Origin: Myotis daubentonii
Lineage: Eukaryota; Chordata; Mammalia; Chiroptera; Vespertilionidae
Direction of reading: 5' to 3'
DNA: 64,000 nt
Assembly: GCF_963259705.1 (NCBI RefSeq)
Contig: NC_081848.1
Location: 57,470,895-57,534,894 of the forward strand
The notes under the pieces are model-generated. The model ran no database searches and was not told the DNA's origin. It was given only the letters and a program-made list of their open reading frames with translations. Within the stretch, counting starts at the first letter, position 1. Every line of letters starts with the position of its first letter. A program made the position numbers and the translations under genes. Below are positions 32,969-43,831 of the stretch, piece after piece.

Positions 32969-33160
32969 AAGAGGTCCTCAAACTTTTTAAACAGGGGGCC
33001 AGTTCACTGTCCCTCAGACATTCCACACATGCGCACTGTGGGCCTGGGACGAGTAGGCTGCTAAGCAGGACAGGCAGCGGCGGCAAAAACACCCGACGGG
33101 CCGGATAAATGTTTTCGACGGGCCGCATGTGGCCTGCGGGCTGTAGTTTGAGGACTCCTA
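32969..33160. mobile_element. GC-rich non-autonomous hAT element
   Basis: The left end 'gaggtcctcaaactttttaa' and right end 'gtagtttgaggactcct' are inverted repeats. The interior is CpG-rich ('gacgggccgcatgtggcc'). It resembles the bat/bushbaby-type hAT MITEs. The 8-bp duplication is not clear. Confidence 0.65.
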
Positions 33161-33464
33161 TATTGATTACATGGTTAATTCCAAATGTTATCAGAAAACA
33201 TCCTGCTATGAAAGAAATACCTATGGAAGGTGCTCAACAAATGTTATGTTCACTTTCCCTTCAGTTGAATATGACCAAGATGACAATTAGAAAATGGCCT
33301 GTTAGTTAAGAATATCAGGGAACAAGAGCCAAATACAGCAGGAAGGGAAAAGGCTGTTCTATGCAATTCAGCTGCATTGGGGGTTCCACTCAGCCTAGGA
33401 CCCCCTTTCTTTGGAGTCTATATTCTCCCATTTCCTATTAACAAGGGGAGCCTCCAATAGCTTT

Positions 33465-33790
33465 GTTTTTTTTTTAATATTTTATTTTTGTTGAGCAATT
33501 TTAGGCTCAGAACAAAATTAACAGGAAGATACAGAGATTTCCCTGCTCCCACCACATGCATAGCCTCCCCCATCATCATAATGGTACTTTTTTAAAAAAA
33601 ATGAAGGATGAACCTATATTGACCCATCATGATCATCCAAAGCCCATAGTTTATCTTAGGGTTCATTCTTGGTGTTGCACATTCTGTGTGTTTGGACAAA
33701 TGTGTAATGACATATATTCATCATTGTAATATCTTACAGAGTATTTTCACTGCCCTAAAATCTCTCTGTGTTCTGCCTATCACCTCACAG
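33465..33790 (-). mobile_element. Old L1 3'-end fragment (antisense)
   Basis: The complement of an L1M-type 3' end: 'aattttaggctcagaacaaa', 'catgcatagcctcccccatc', 'agggttcattcttggtgttg', 'cactgccctaaaatctctct'. Eroded. Confidence 0.7.
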
Positions 33791-33949
33791 TGAGGATTCT
33801 GAGAAATGGGGAGTCCTGGCTTGATGGCACAGTTTTCCATTTTCAGGGAAACATTCCCGAGTCTTTGAGTTTCTCTTTGCAACTGCCTTCCTGTTTCCAG
33901 CCTACTCACATCTCAGTGGCTATTTTGATGGTTTCTGGGTAAAGAATCA

Positions 33950-35000
33950 TTTCACCAAGCTTTATGTCAGATGAAAAATTTGTAGTGTGATTATAATACT
34001 TATGAGTGAATGGAAATGCCAGGTGTAGCTCATCAATAATAGTTCAGTTGAAAACAGCGCTTGTTGCTAGAGTGGCTGAATTACTATGAAAGTGAGCCAT
34101 TTGCTGAAATGGGTCGAGAAAGTGTGTGTCCTTCCTTTTTAACTCTGTAATGCTTTCCTGTGCTTTGGTGAGCAAGTCTTGTCATTTGAATTTTAAAAAA
34201 TTATTATGAATAAACACATGGGAAGAGATTTATGTAGAGGATCATGGTTTAATCTTTCTATTAGTTGACACCACAATGAAACAGGCCTGAAAATTGTGAA
34301 TGATAGTGTGAATTTGAATACTTTTACTTAATGCCCACCTGCAAAAAACAAAACAAAACAACAACAACAAAAAAAAACATTCTTCTCCTAGTGTCTGGGG
34401 ACCCAGAAATGTGTCTTTCGCTAAAAAGAAAGAGAAAAAAATTGTACTTCCAAGATACCAGTAGCCTGAACAGCTGCCAGCAGAGAGCCCACGTTGTTTT
34501 CTTTCAAAAGCCTATGCAGAACTCGTTTGGAAACAGTTCTAGCCTCTGGCTAGCGAGCCAGCCAGAAGGCTGCTGGGAAGCGCACTCTGTAACAAACAGT
34601 TTTCTATCTGCAAACATTCTTTTCTGACTGTACATCTCAGCACTGAGATTTTCTCTCCTTGGAGCCCTGCCATCCTACCCTCCTCACCTTACTGGTCCCT
34701 TTACAAAACCAACAACAAATATTGTCCTTGTACAGGGTGCTTAATGGAGCTGATTACGTCAGATTTGGTGCAATTAATTTTTAACAAATTAGACAGGAAG
34801 TAATTGGGTAGAATTTTCCCCATTTCACAGAAGGGAACATTCATACTTTGAAAAGGTCCAGCTTTCTCATTCCACACACTGAAGTGCCATCCAGATTCCA
34901 GGGAGCCTCCTTGTTCTTAACTCAGTGCCTGGGTGCCTGCCTTTTTGGGGTCTGATATGAAGGAGTTTGCAATATTCACTGTCAGACTGAGAATCATTTG
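33950..35000. other. Non-coding stretch with one possible conserved block
   Basis: No gene. The block at about 34735-34830 ('agctgattacgtcagatttg', 'gtgcaattaatttttaacaa') is repeat-free, carries a CRE-like TTACGTCA and homeodomain words, and may be conserved. The rest is unassigned. Confidence 0.35.
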
Positions 35001-35187
35001 CTAAGTAACAGCACTTATTCAGCACCTGCTGATGCTCCATGCTTTGATATTATACAGAGATTAATCATAGAGGAAGAAGACAGAGCTCTTCAAGAGCCTG
35101 TCACTGGAGTAGGGAGGCATGTGGCTTACTCTAACCTATATTATGATCAGTTGGAGATGGTAGGAAGGTATCCCTCTGACTATACAA

Positions 35188-36877
35188 TCCAAGTTCTCCC
35201 AGAGCTCCTTACACTATCCTCATTTTTTGGATTGTTTTTCTTTTTGCTGTTCTGATTGTGTGTTTTCTGATTCCTTATATTCCAAATTGCTGATTTGATT
35301 CTCTGCTTCATCTACTCTACTGTTGATTTCCTGTAATTTATTCTTCATTTCTGTGAGTGTATCCTTCATTCCTGACTTTTTTTGATGGTTTCATGTCCTT
35401 TTCTATGCTGTTGAAATCCTTGCTAAGTTCCTTGAGCACCCTTATAACCATTGTTTTGAACTCTATATCTGATAGTTTCCTTGCCTCTCTTTCATTTAGT
35501 TCTTTTTCTGGAGCTATTTCCTGTTCTTTCGTTTGGTAGTATGTTTCTTTGTCTCCTCATTTTGGCCTCCCCAGTCACCAGAGCTGGGTGCTCCAGGTAC
35601 TTCCCCTATGTGGGCAGGGTACACTGTCCTGTTGTAGTTGAGCCTTGATTGCTATTGGCACATCACTGGGAAGGATTCACCCCCAGGCCAACTGGTTTTG
35701 AGGACAGGTTGGGACTATATAGGAGTAGCTGCTATGCAGGGACTGCCCTTACTAAGCAGGACTTGCTTCAGTGGGGCTTTGGTGTCAGCTTGAGTCCACT
35801 CCTCGAGTATGTCACTTGGGGAGATGGTTGGGTTGTAATATTCTGGGGTTTGAAGCTGTCTACTGGATGCACTGGCTCTGGGGCCTCCCAGGAGGTGCAG
35901 GCTAAGGTCAGCCACCATCTGTGCCCTGCTATGGGCCACCCAGCATGAGCTACAGAGCAATCTGAAAATGGTTGCTACTTGGGCTGGGCTTAGAGGTGTC
36001 TGGGAGAGGCCACACTGTGAACCAAAGCTGCTGTTGCTAGACCGGGCCTTGGGCCACTTAGCAAGAGGTATGGGGTATGCAGAAGCCAGATGCTGCTTGT
36101 TTGGAAGATTTTAGGAAAGTCCAAAGCATAAGCCAAGAAAGTTCTTTGTATAGAAAAGCCACTAGAAAAGCTGGGGAGGGCCTGTAAATTGAGTGGGATG
36201 GGATCTCAGAGAATCACCAGGGCTGGGTGAACAGTGTGAGCCAGGATGATGGAGACTCAGATATGGTGCCTTCTGGCTTGTAGGGCAAGTGCTCAGCAAA
36301 GGAACAATGGCCTTTTGTAGCACTTCTGCCTGGGAGAAAGTTGCCCCTTCAGCCCTCATTTTGAATCCGGACAATTCAGTTCCTCCTCATATATCCATGC
36401 TGCAGAGTGCTGGAACTCAGAGAGAGTGAGTCCAAGTAAGTCCATATGCAGTCCCTTTAAGGCAAACTGCCTGGAACTCCATCAGCCCTCTGTCTCACTC
36501 AGCCACAGTCCAGCAGGTTTTCACAGCCAGATGTTACGGGGATTTCTCTTCCCAGCATTGGAACCCTAGGCTGCAGGTTCTGGTGTGGGGCTAGGACACC
36601 TTGCTCCTCAGGGAGGTCTTCTGCAACCAAGATAGCCCTACTGATTTTTTTAATTTTATTTTTGCCCTCCTGATTTTTAACTGCCTGACTATTTTGTGTC
36701 TACACCCTTCCTACATGTATCAAAGTGGCTTCTTCTTCATATCCTTATGATAGGACGTCGTTCAGCTAGATTTCAGGTATTCTGAATGATGCCTATGTTA
36801 CTTAGTTGTAATTTTAATGTGATCATGTGAGATTCCAAGTGCTGTGTTTACCTACCCCACCATCTTGACCAGACTCC
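35188..36877 (-). mobile_element. L1 5' end: 5' UTR plus start of ORF1 (antisense)
   Basis: On the minus strand it starts 'ggagtctggtcaagatggtg', the usual L1 5' end with a YY1-type CAAGATGG. It runs through about 1.2 kb of 5' UTR into the coiled-coil part of ORF1, broken by stops. It stops mid-ORF1 at about 35188, so the rest of ORF1, ORF2 and the 3' end are missing. That is unusual, since L1 copies normally lose the 5' end. Confidence 0.7.
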
Positions 36878-36879
36878 AT

Positions 36880-36975
36880 TTATCCTTACTTTTGAGATGA
36901 GGGAACTGAAGCTCACAAGGATCAAGTAACTTCCCCCAAGGTAAAGCCCAAATATCTGGATTTCTAGAATTTGTC
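36880..36975 (-). repeat. MIR fragment
   Basis: 'gatgagggaactgaagctca', then 'aagtaacttcccccaaggta' follow the MIR core. The neighbouring L1 piece begins next to it. Confidence 0.5.
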
Positions 36976-37550
36976 TTCAAAGTTCCCCCAAAGTCCTGAC
37001 TCTCCTTTACATGGGCCTCAGAAATAGGGGGTGTTGGACTTGGGAGGCTTGGGGCTCCCTTCTGTTAGAGCTTGGGCTCCTTCAGATATTTAAGTTTTCT
37101 GGTCACACACTCCAAAGACAGAAAGGAGAAAAATGGAGCAGATTACAGCTTTAGATAGCACTTCATTTCTTTAAGGTATTAACCATCCTTTGTGTCATAA
37201 AGTTCTACACTGAGACTTGGCAGATGATATTTACACACATGCACCAGAGAGAAGGAGGTAGGTTTAGAGAGATAAAGAAACCATGTGGAAGTGGATCCAT
37301 GTCTTTTGACTCCAGACATGGTAGAATTTTTCAAAAGGTTTATCCTCCACCCCCCTCACCATACATAAACTTGGTTCACTATTTATCACAAGGAACTAAG
37401 TGGAAAATCAACTCCACAGTGACATCGTCTTTGATTACCCCTGACTAGACAAAGAATATCACAATCATTGAGCACAGCTCATGGTACATAGTAAATGCTT
37501 AATTGGGACAGGTGTATTTCAAAGGCCCCTTGAGTTAAAATCTAAACTCC

Positions 37551-39335
37551 CCACAACTAGGAGGAAAGAGAAACGCATACAGACACTCAGAGGAGGCGCA
37601 GTGCTGAAGTCAAATTCTGAGGTGCGGAGTGCACAGAGCGGGCTGGCGGCGGAGGGCGCGGTTGTTGTTTTCAATCGGGAGGGAGTCGCAGACTCTGAGC
37701 ACCAGATCCGGGCGAGTCTTTAGGGACCCAGACTCAAACGGGAGAAGCGGGACTGTCTGGCTTCGGTCAGAGCGAGTGCAGCTTTCTCTCCCAGCTTTGC
37801 AGCGGGTGCTGGGACTCAGAGAGGCAGAGCCCCTTGGGACAGGACTGAGAGCCGCCATAACTGCTCTCTCAGGCCCACCCTGTTGATCCTGTGCGACCCG
37901 CCCCGCCCAAGCCCTGCACAGAGGCATTTGCCGGATAGCCTCAGGCAAAGGCTAGATTAGCACCTCCCTAGAGGACAGAAGTTCTCTCACTGCTGACACA
38001 GCTGATTCTCATAGCCACTTGGCCTGGAGGTCAAACCCTCCCTGGAATTAGCTACAACAATCAAGATTTATCTATAAGACTGCGAACAAAGACCACTAGG
38101 GGGTGCACCAAGGAAGCATAACAAAATGCGGAGACAAAGAAACAGGACAAAATTGTCAATGGAAGAAATAGAGTTCAGAACCACTCTTTTAAGGTCTCTC
38201 AAGAACTGTTTAGAAGCTGCCGATAAACTTAATGAGCTCTACACGAAAACTAATAAGACCCTCGATCTTATATTGGGGAACCAACTAGAAATTAAGCACA
38301 CACGGACTGAAATAACGAATATTATACAGACGCCCGACAGCAGACCAGAGGAGTGCAAGAATCAAGTCAATGATTTGAAATGCGAGGAAGCAAAAAACAT
38401 CCAACTGGAAAAGCAAAATGAAAAAAGAATCCAAAAATGCGAGGATAGTGTAAGGAGCCTCTGGGACAGCTTCAAGCGTACCAACATCAGAATTATAGGG
38501 GTGCCAGAAGATGAGAGAGAGCAAGATATTGAAAACCTATTTGAAGAAATAATGACAGAAAATTTCCCCCACCTGGTGAAAGAAATGGACTTACAGGTCC
38601 AAGAAGCGCGGAGAACCCCAAACAAAAGGAATCCAAAGAGGACCACACCAAGACACATCATAATTAAAATGCCAAGAGCAAAAGATAAAGAGAGAATCTT
38701 AAAAACAGCAAGAGAAAGAAACTCAGTTACCTACAAGGGAATACCCATACGACTGTCAGCTGATTTCTCAACAGAAACTTTGCAGGCCAGAAGGGAGTGG
38801 CAAGAAATATTCAAAGTGATGAATACCAAGAACCTACAACCAAGATTACTTTATCCAGCAAAGCTATCATTCAGAATTGAAGGTCAGATAAAGAGCTTCA
38901 CAGATAAGGAAAAGCTAAAGGAGTTCATCACCACCAAACCAGGATTATATGAAATGCTGAAAGGTATCCTTTAAGAAGAGGAAGAGGAAGAAAAAGGTAA
39001 AGATACAAATTATGAACAACAAATATGCATCTATCAACAAGTGAATCTAAGAATCAAGTGAATAAATAATCTGATGAACAGAATGAACTGATGATTATAA
39101 TAGAATCAGGGTCATAGAAAGGGAATGGACTGACTATTCTTGGGGGGGAAAGGGGTGTGGGAGATGTGGGAAGAGACTGGACAAAAATCGTGCACCTATG
39201 GATGAGGACAGTGGGTGGGGAGTGAGGGCGGAGGGTGGGGCGGGAACTGGGAGGAGGGGAGTTATGGGGGGGAAAAAAGAGGAACAAATGTAATAATCTG
39301 AACAATAAAGATTTAATTTAAAAAAAAAATAAAAT
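37551..39335 (+). mobile_element. Young ORF1-only L1 derivative (HAL1-like)
   Basis: A complete retrotransposed unit of 1,785 bp: a GC-rich 5' UTR (37551-38125), one intact ORF1 (38126-38974), and a 360-bp 3' UTR with a G-rich tract and an AATAAA (39303-39308) before an A-rich tail. A perfect 14-bp target duplication (aaaatctaaactcc, 37537-37550 and 39336-39349) shows that this is the whole insertion. ORF2 (endonuclease/reverse transcriptase) is absent altogether. This matches the known 'half-L1' (HAL1) architecture, which depends on L1 enzymes in trans. The insertion split an old L2 copy. Confidence 0.85.
38126..38974 (+). CDS. L1-type ORF1 protein (retrotransposon RNA-binding protein)
   Basis: An intact 282-residue frame starting ATGCGGAGACAA (good A at -3) and ending TAA. 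Residues about 12-115 are rich in heptad-like Leu/Ile/Lys/Glu, as in the trimerising coiled coil. Residues about 118-195 look like the RRM (TNIRIIGVPEDE, then PRHIIIKM). Residues about 200-282 match the C-terminal domain (ARREWQEIF at 221-229, YPAKLSF at 243-249). Human ORF1p is somewhat longer (338), the difference being in the coiled coil. It is a nucleic-acid chaperone that coats element RNA in cytoplasmic particles. It is not a host gene. Confidence 0.9.
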   Translation: MRRQRNRTKLSMEEIEFRTTLLRSLKNCLEAADKLNELYTKTNKTLDLILGNQLEIKHTRTEITNIIQTPDSRPEECKNQVNDLKCEEAKNIQLEKQNEKRIQKCEDSVRSLWDSFKRTNIRIIGVPEDEREQDIENLFEEIMTENFPHLVKEMDLQVQEARRTPNKRNPKRTTPRHIIIKMPRAKDKERILKTARERNSVTYKGIPIRLSADFSTETLQARREWQEIFKVMNTKNLQPRLLYPAKLSFRIEGQIKSFTDKEKLKEFITTKPGLYEMLKGIL

Positions 39336-39349
39336 AAAATCTAAACTCC

Positions 39350-39650
39350 TCGTCATTGGGCATGCACAAAGCTCTTGTGATTTGGTTCTCTCTCTGCTCA
39401 TCGATGTCTTCTGCCACATGCTCCTTGGACATTTTATATTCCAGCAACAATATGAGTGCTATCACCTACCCCTCTGGCCTTCTTGTCGCCTGGGATGTCT
39501 CCTCTCTGCTAGTATGCCTGCCAAACTTCCTCTCCTTCAAATCTTGAGAGATGTCTTCTCTGAGCAGCCTTCCCTGACTCTTCCAAGCCAAGTCACAGAG
39601 TCAAATTTTGCACTGAAGCAGTTTTATTTTCCATTCTAATTGGATGCACT
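39350..39650 (+). repeat. L2 LINE fragment
   Basis: 'tcttctctgagcagccttcc' and surrounding CT-rich words fit the L2 3' region. The few bases left of the HAL1-like insertion appear to be its continuation. Confidence 0.5.
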
Positions 39651-39689
39651 AAAATCAAAGGTAGAGACCTCTTCCCTCAAATATTTTCA

Positions 39690-39930
39690 TTTCCCAATCC
39701 TAGATGCTGTGCCTAATGCAGAGCAGGCACTCAGAAGAGATTGCTGAATAAACCAATGATCTCATTCAATCCTTGAAACCATTCTGCAAAGTGGGTACCT
39801 TTGTAATCCCACTATATATATGGTGAAACTGAATTCAGAAAGGTTAAGGGACTTAGGTCACCATGACTAAGCAGTGGAGCCAGGTATCAAATCCAGAAAT
39901 GTCTACTGCCAAAGCCCTCATTCTTTTTGC
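39690..39930 (-). repeat. MIR fragment
   Basis: 'gaaaggttaagggacttagg' and 'gcagtggagccaggtatcaa' lie in MIR order. Preceded by a piece reading 'gagcaggcactcagaagaga' that may be an L2 or MIR tail. Confidence 0.55.
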
Positions 39931-41700
39931 CTTGCCACAGCTATATGGCTGCCTCCCCATTCAGTGATGGTTGGATTACAGCTGGGGAAGCAACAAGAAA
40001 ATTCTCATGTCTCTCCCCCTCTCCGCTCCCCTGAGAATAACCTGTGTTTGAAGTTTTGATTCACTTCATTCTGCGTTGATGGCGGATTCTGAACTCTCTG
40101 CTTCTTTGAATCAAGCCCAACTGGGTCTGTTCCCTCTATGGTTGCAGAGGAAATGATCTTCTGCCACGTAGCTATAGAAAGTCAAGCGGCAGAAGTAAAT
40201 TAACCTACCATTTCCACAAAGGGATATGCTGAGAATTGCCAACAATATTTATGTGGGCATTGTGCTCCCAGATACACTTGGATGGCAGTGAATTGTCAGT
40301 TACTATGACAAAATGACTGAAGAAATCAATCTGCCAAGTATGAATAGCTCTCAATGGGCCTCAAGGTTCTCAGGTTAAGGGACCCGCAAAGCTGACAGAG
40401 GTGGGGTCTCCTATCGATATGACCTCCATTGGAGAGCATGTAAATGAGCTGAGATGTAGGCAAAGAGGTCTGTTCTCCCTGCATGCTCCCACCTCCTTAG
40501 GAAGGGCATTTTCCAATATTCGCATGGAAATGAAAGACCATTGTAGAAGGCCTGGAAGTCCAGCCATGTTAATGACATCCAAATCAGGTCTTTTCTTCAG
40601 AAGTTTGAAGGCCTCTCTAGATTCCATACCTGCCCAATTCCAGAGAGGAGGCATGAATTTCACCTTTCTATGGGACCTTTTCCTCCTCCTTGTTTGTCCC
40701 TTTCCCAGCCATTCATAGTGGATAGCACAGAAAGTAATACACTGTGGGTCAGACTTCTCTACGTCAGATTCTAGGCCATCCCTGGGTCCTTTCCATTTCA
40801 GAGATTTTATTTTATAATAAAAGCTTTTTATGAGTGAGTGCTGAATAAGTTCCCATTCTATTGAAAAGAAAAATAAAGCCATTTATTCAGAACATCCACG
40901 TGATTTGTAAAGACCTGAATTCTGGAGCAAAATTTGAGAGAAACACGATGTTGAAAGCCATAGGCTGTTTAATTTCCTTTCTGTTGATGTTGACTTGTGC
41001 TGTGATTTTAGAATAACTCCTGGAAATTATACACACACACACACACACACACTAGTATATCTGTATATCCCATAAAATCAAGTTGAGGTGAAATTTTATA
41101 TTCTTTACTGTAAAGGTGAAGGATCATTACAGTCATATGTTTAGAAAGAAAAGAGTTTATTTTTCTTAAAAAAAATCCAAAATATCAGACTTGCTTCTAT
41201 TTCTTATCAGTCTCCTTCATGAGCTCTTTGAGTTGTGTCTCAGATGTTTAAAATACACTGAGAGAAAATGTTAAAGTAAGATAAAGGTTTTATTTCAATG
41301 TAAACATGCTAACGTGAAAACTAGAAGAAGCACTACAGGAGGAGTGGAAAGCCTGGTCGAGTGCTTAGGATAACCACATAGTAGCTGAGGAACCTGGGTT
41401 GAACCCTAGTTCTATCACTGTTAAATGGGGATACATACAACTGTGTCATAGCTAAAGACACTGAAAACTCAAGTGCCAACTTGGTCATCTTTGTAGTTGT
41501 TAAAAGATATTAACTCTCCTAAGGAAAGTTACCATAGAGGACAAAAGAAAAAACTCTAAAGGGCTGCAAACAGTGCATAATTTAGTATGGAATATTATGT
41601 TAGGACTTTAGAATCAGGAGACTTGAGTTAGGGTGAAAGGAGTCAGGAAAGCCATAATGAAAGATGCATAATTTGGCCTGGACTTTGAAAAACAAGGTCC
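39931..41700. other. Unassigned non-coding stretch
   Basis: No gene recognised. A 170-codon minus-strand frame (40370-40882) has no protein I know, no splice context and no codon character, so I do not call it. A (CA)n tract lies at 41031-41051 and a possible MIR piece at about 41360-41440. Confidence 0.4.
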
Positions 41701-41719
41701 AAATATAGTTTCACACAAT

Positions 41720-42720
41720 CATTTAATATTGTTAATATGTAAAGAACTCTTTAAAATCAACCACTCAAGCATATCAATAGCAAAAAAACAAACAAACAAA
41801 CAAAACCCCCAAAGGACATAAAAGATCATTTATAAAAGATAAAAATATCAAAAGACATGTCAAAATATTCAACCTAATAATGAAGGAACATAAAATAATA
41901 ACATTCTTTCCCTTTCCATTCATTGGTAGAAAAAAAATTTAATATTATCACCCAGCAGTGAAAAGATTGTTTTTACATCTTATTCATGGAGGGTAAATGA
42001 CAACAACCATTTTGGAAACAAAATGGCAGTATGTATCAAGAACCTGAAAGTGTTGTTTAATCTTGATAAAATCATCAGAAATGTCCAAAGAGACTTTTTT
42101 AAAGCACTTATAGTGGCAAAAATAAAATTACTAGATGCCTAACTATAGGGAATTGGTTTAATAAATTATGATATGTAATATTAAGAAGAGTGTTTTCAAA
42201 GACTTTATAATGGCATGGAAAATGTACTTGTCATAATAATAGTGATTTAAAAACCAGATTGAAAATTATATTAAGAGACCTAACCGGTTTGGCTCAGTGG
42301 ATAGAGGGTCGGCCTGTGGACTAAAGGGTCCCAGGTTCGATTCCGGTCAAGGGCATGTACCTTGGTTGCAGGCACATCCCCAATGGGGAGTGTGCAGGAG
42401 GCAGCTGAATCGATGTTTCTCTTTCATCGATGTTTCTAACTCTCTATCCCTCTCCCTTCCTCTCTGTAAAAAATCAATAAAGTATTTTTTAAAAAAATTA
42501 GGAATAATTTTTTTAAAATAATTATATTAAGATAATAATTCTATTTAAAATGTTCCTATACATGTGTTATATAGTAGATATAAATTTATATTACAAAAAT
42601 AGTGACTATCTCTGGGTGATGGGACTTCTAGTATGGATTATTTTATTTTCTATTTTTTCATATTTTCTATATTAACAATGAATGTTATTTTTTGGTATTG
42701 TAATGTCTCACTTATTCTTA
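41720..42720 (+). mobile_element. Old L1 3' region, split by a SINE
   Basis: A degenerate L1M-type end of ORF2 and 3' UTR: 'ggcagtatgtatcaagaacc', 'aactatagggaattggttta', 'ataatggcatggaaaatgta', and after the SINE 'ctctgggtgatgggacttct'. No open frame remains. Confidence 0.6.
42277..42519 (+). mobile_element. VES-type SINE with 13-bp duplication
   Basis: Full length: 'acctaaccggtttggctcag' at the head, CT-rich body, 'aaaaatcaataaagtatttt' at the end and an A/T-rich tail. A perfect duplication (aattatattaaga at 42264-42276 and 42520-42532) flanks it. Confidence 0.93.
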
Positions 42721-43593
42721 ATCTGACAGATAAATATGGATGTTATTGTTTTGTTCTGTAGAAAGTCAATCCCATTTTCTTGGATGTCTCCATCTTTGTT
42801 GCTCTCTTCCCATTGGTGATTCATTCTTGCTCCTCTAGAATCTTGTCCAAATACTATATTTCCTATTAAGTTAGGAGATACACATCCTCTTGTCAGATCA
42901 TCTTTATGCAATATTCTCTCCTCCTTTTGGCCAGATCACCTATTTTGCAAGATGACAGCAGAAGTAGTCAAGAATGGTGCTTAATTAAGAGCATGAACTC
43001 CAGTCTAATTGCCTGTTTCTGTGAGACCTTAACTAAGGCATTTAACCTGTACTAAATATAGTTTGGAGTGATGTAAAGTAAAAGATGCTTAATGAAAAAT
43101 GTATTAACTTGTTGAATGAATGATGCAAGAACAGATAATAGGAAAAGACAGAGGCCTTAACACCTATTTCCATATATATATGGAAACTTTCTATGAACAC
43201 TTAAAACATGCCTTCCTACTCCTGAGTAGAGAGGCAGCATGATAGTTTGGAAACAGTGGCTTGAATCAGAATGTCAGCCCCACCAAGCAGTTGCTGTCTC
43301 CTTGTAAAAGAAACTTCAACTTTCCGAACTCTTTTACTCATCTGTAAAAATGGGGATCAGAGAGAATTCATGTGATGCTTACCTGTATAATGCACTGTTC
43401 AATAAATATTTCCCTCCACTGCTACCCCCAAACCCTCATTTCTCCCTCCCCATGACAAAAGAACTGTATCTTTCCAAACACTTTAACTGCAAAATTAAGG
43501 ACACTCTACAATGACCCTTCATTGTAGCCCCAGCAGTATCTTCTGGGGGGTCTGGTTCATCCCACTATGATGACAGACTCCCTTCTAATCAGC
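42721..43593. other. Non-coding stretch with MIR
   Basis: A MIR copy lies at about 43210-43415 ('cttttactcatctgtaaaaa', then 'tgttcaataaatattt' at its end). Nothing else is identified. Confidence 0.45.
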
Positions 43594-43601
43594 AGTTAGA
43601 G

Positions 43602-43823
43602 CAGTGGTTCTCAACCTTCCTAATGCTGTGATCCTTTAATACAGTTCCTCATGTTGTGATGACCCCCAATTTCGTTGTTACAAATTGAACATAATTAAAG
43701 CATAGTGATTAATCACAAAACAATATGTAATCATATATGTGTTTTCCGATGGTCTTAGGCGACCCCTGTGAAAGGGTCGTTCGACCCCCAAAGGGATCGC
43801 GACCCACAGGTTGAGAACCACTG
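43602..43823 (+). mobile_element. SPIN-like non-autonomous hAT with perfect duplication
   Basis: A 222-bp element with ends CAGTGGTTCTC and GAGAACCACTG and a perfect 8-bp target duplication (agttagag at 43594-43601 and 43824-43831). Internally it matches the reverse complement of the copy at 9635-9857 closely. No transposase frame. Confidence 0.9.
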
Positions 43824-43831
43824 AGTTAGAG

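Noticed and set aside
40370..40882. 170-codon minus-strand frame
   Set aside because: No recognisable protein family, no nearby promoter or splice signals; an overlapping frame is open on the other strand. A protein search could reopen this.
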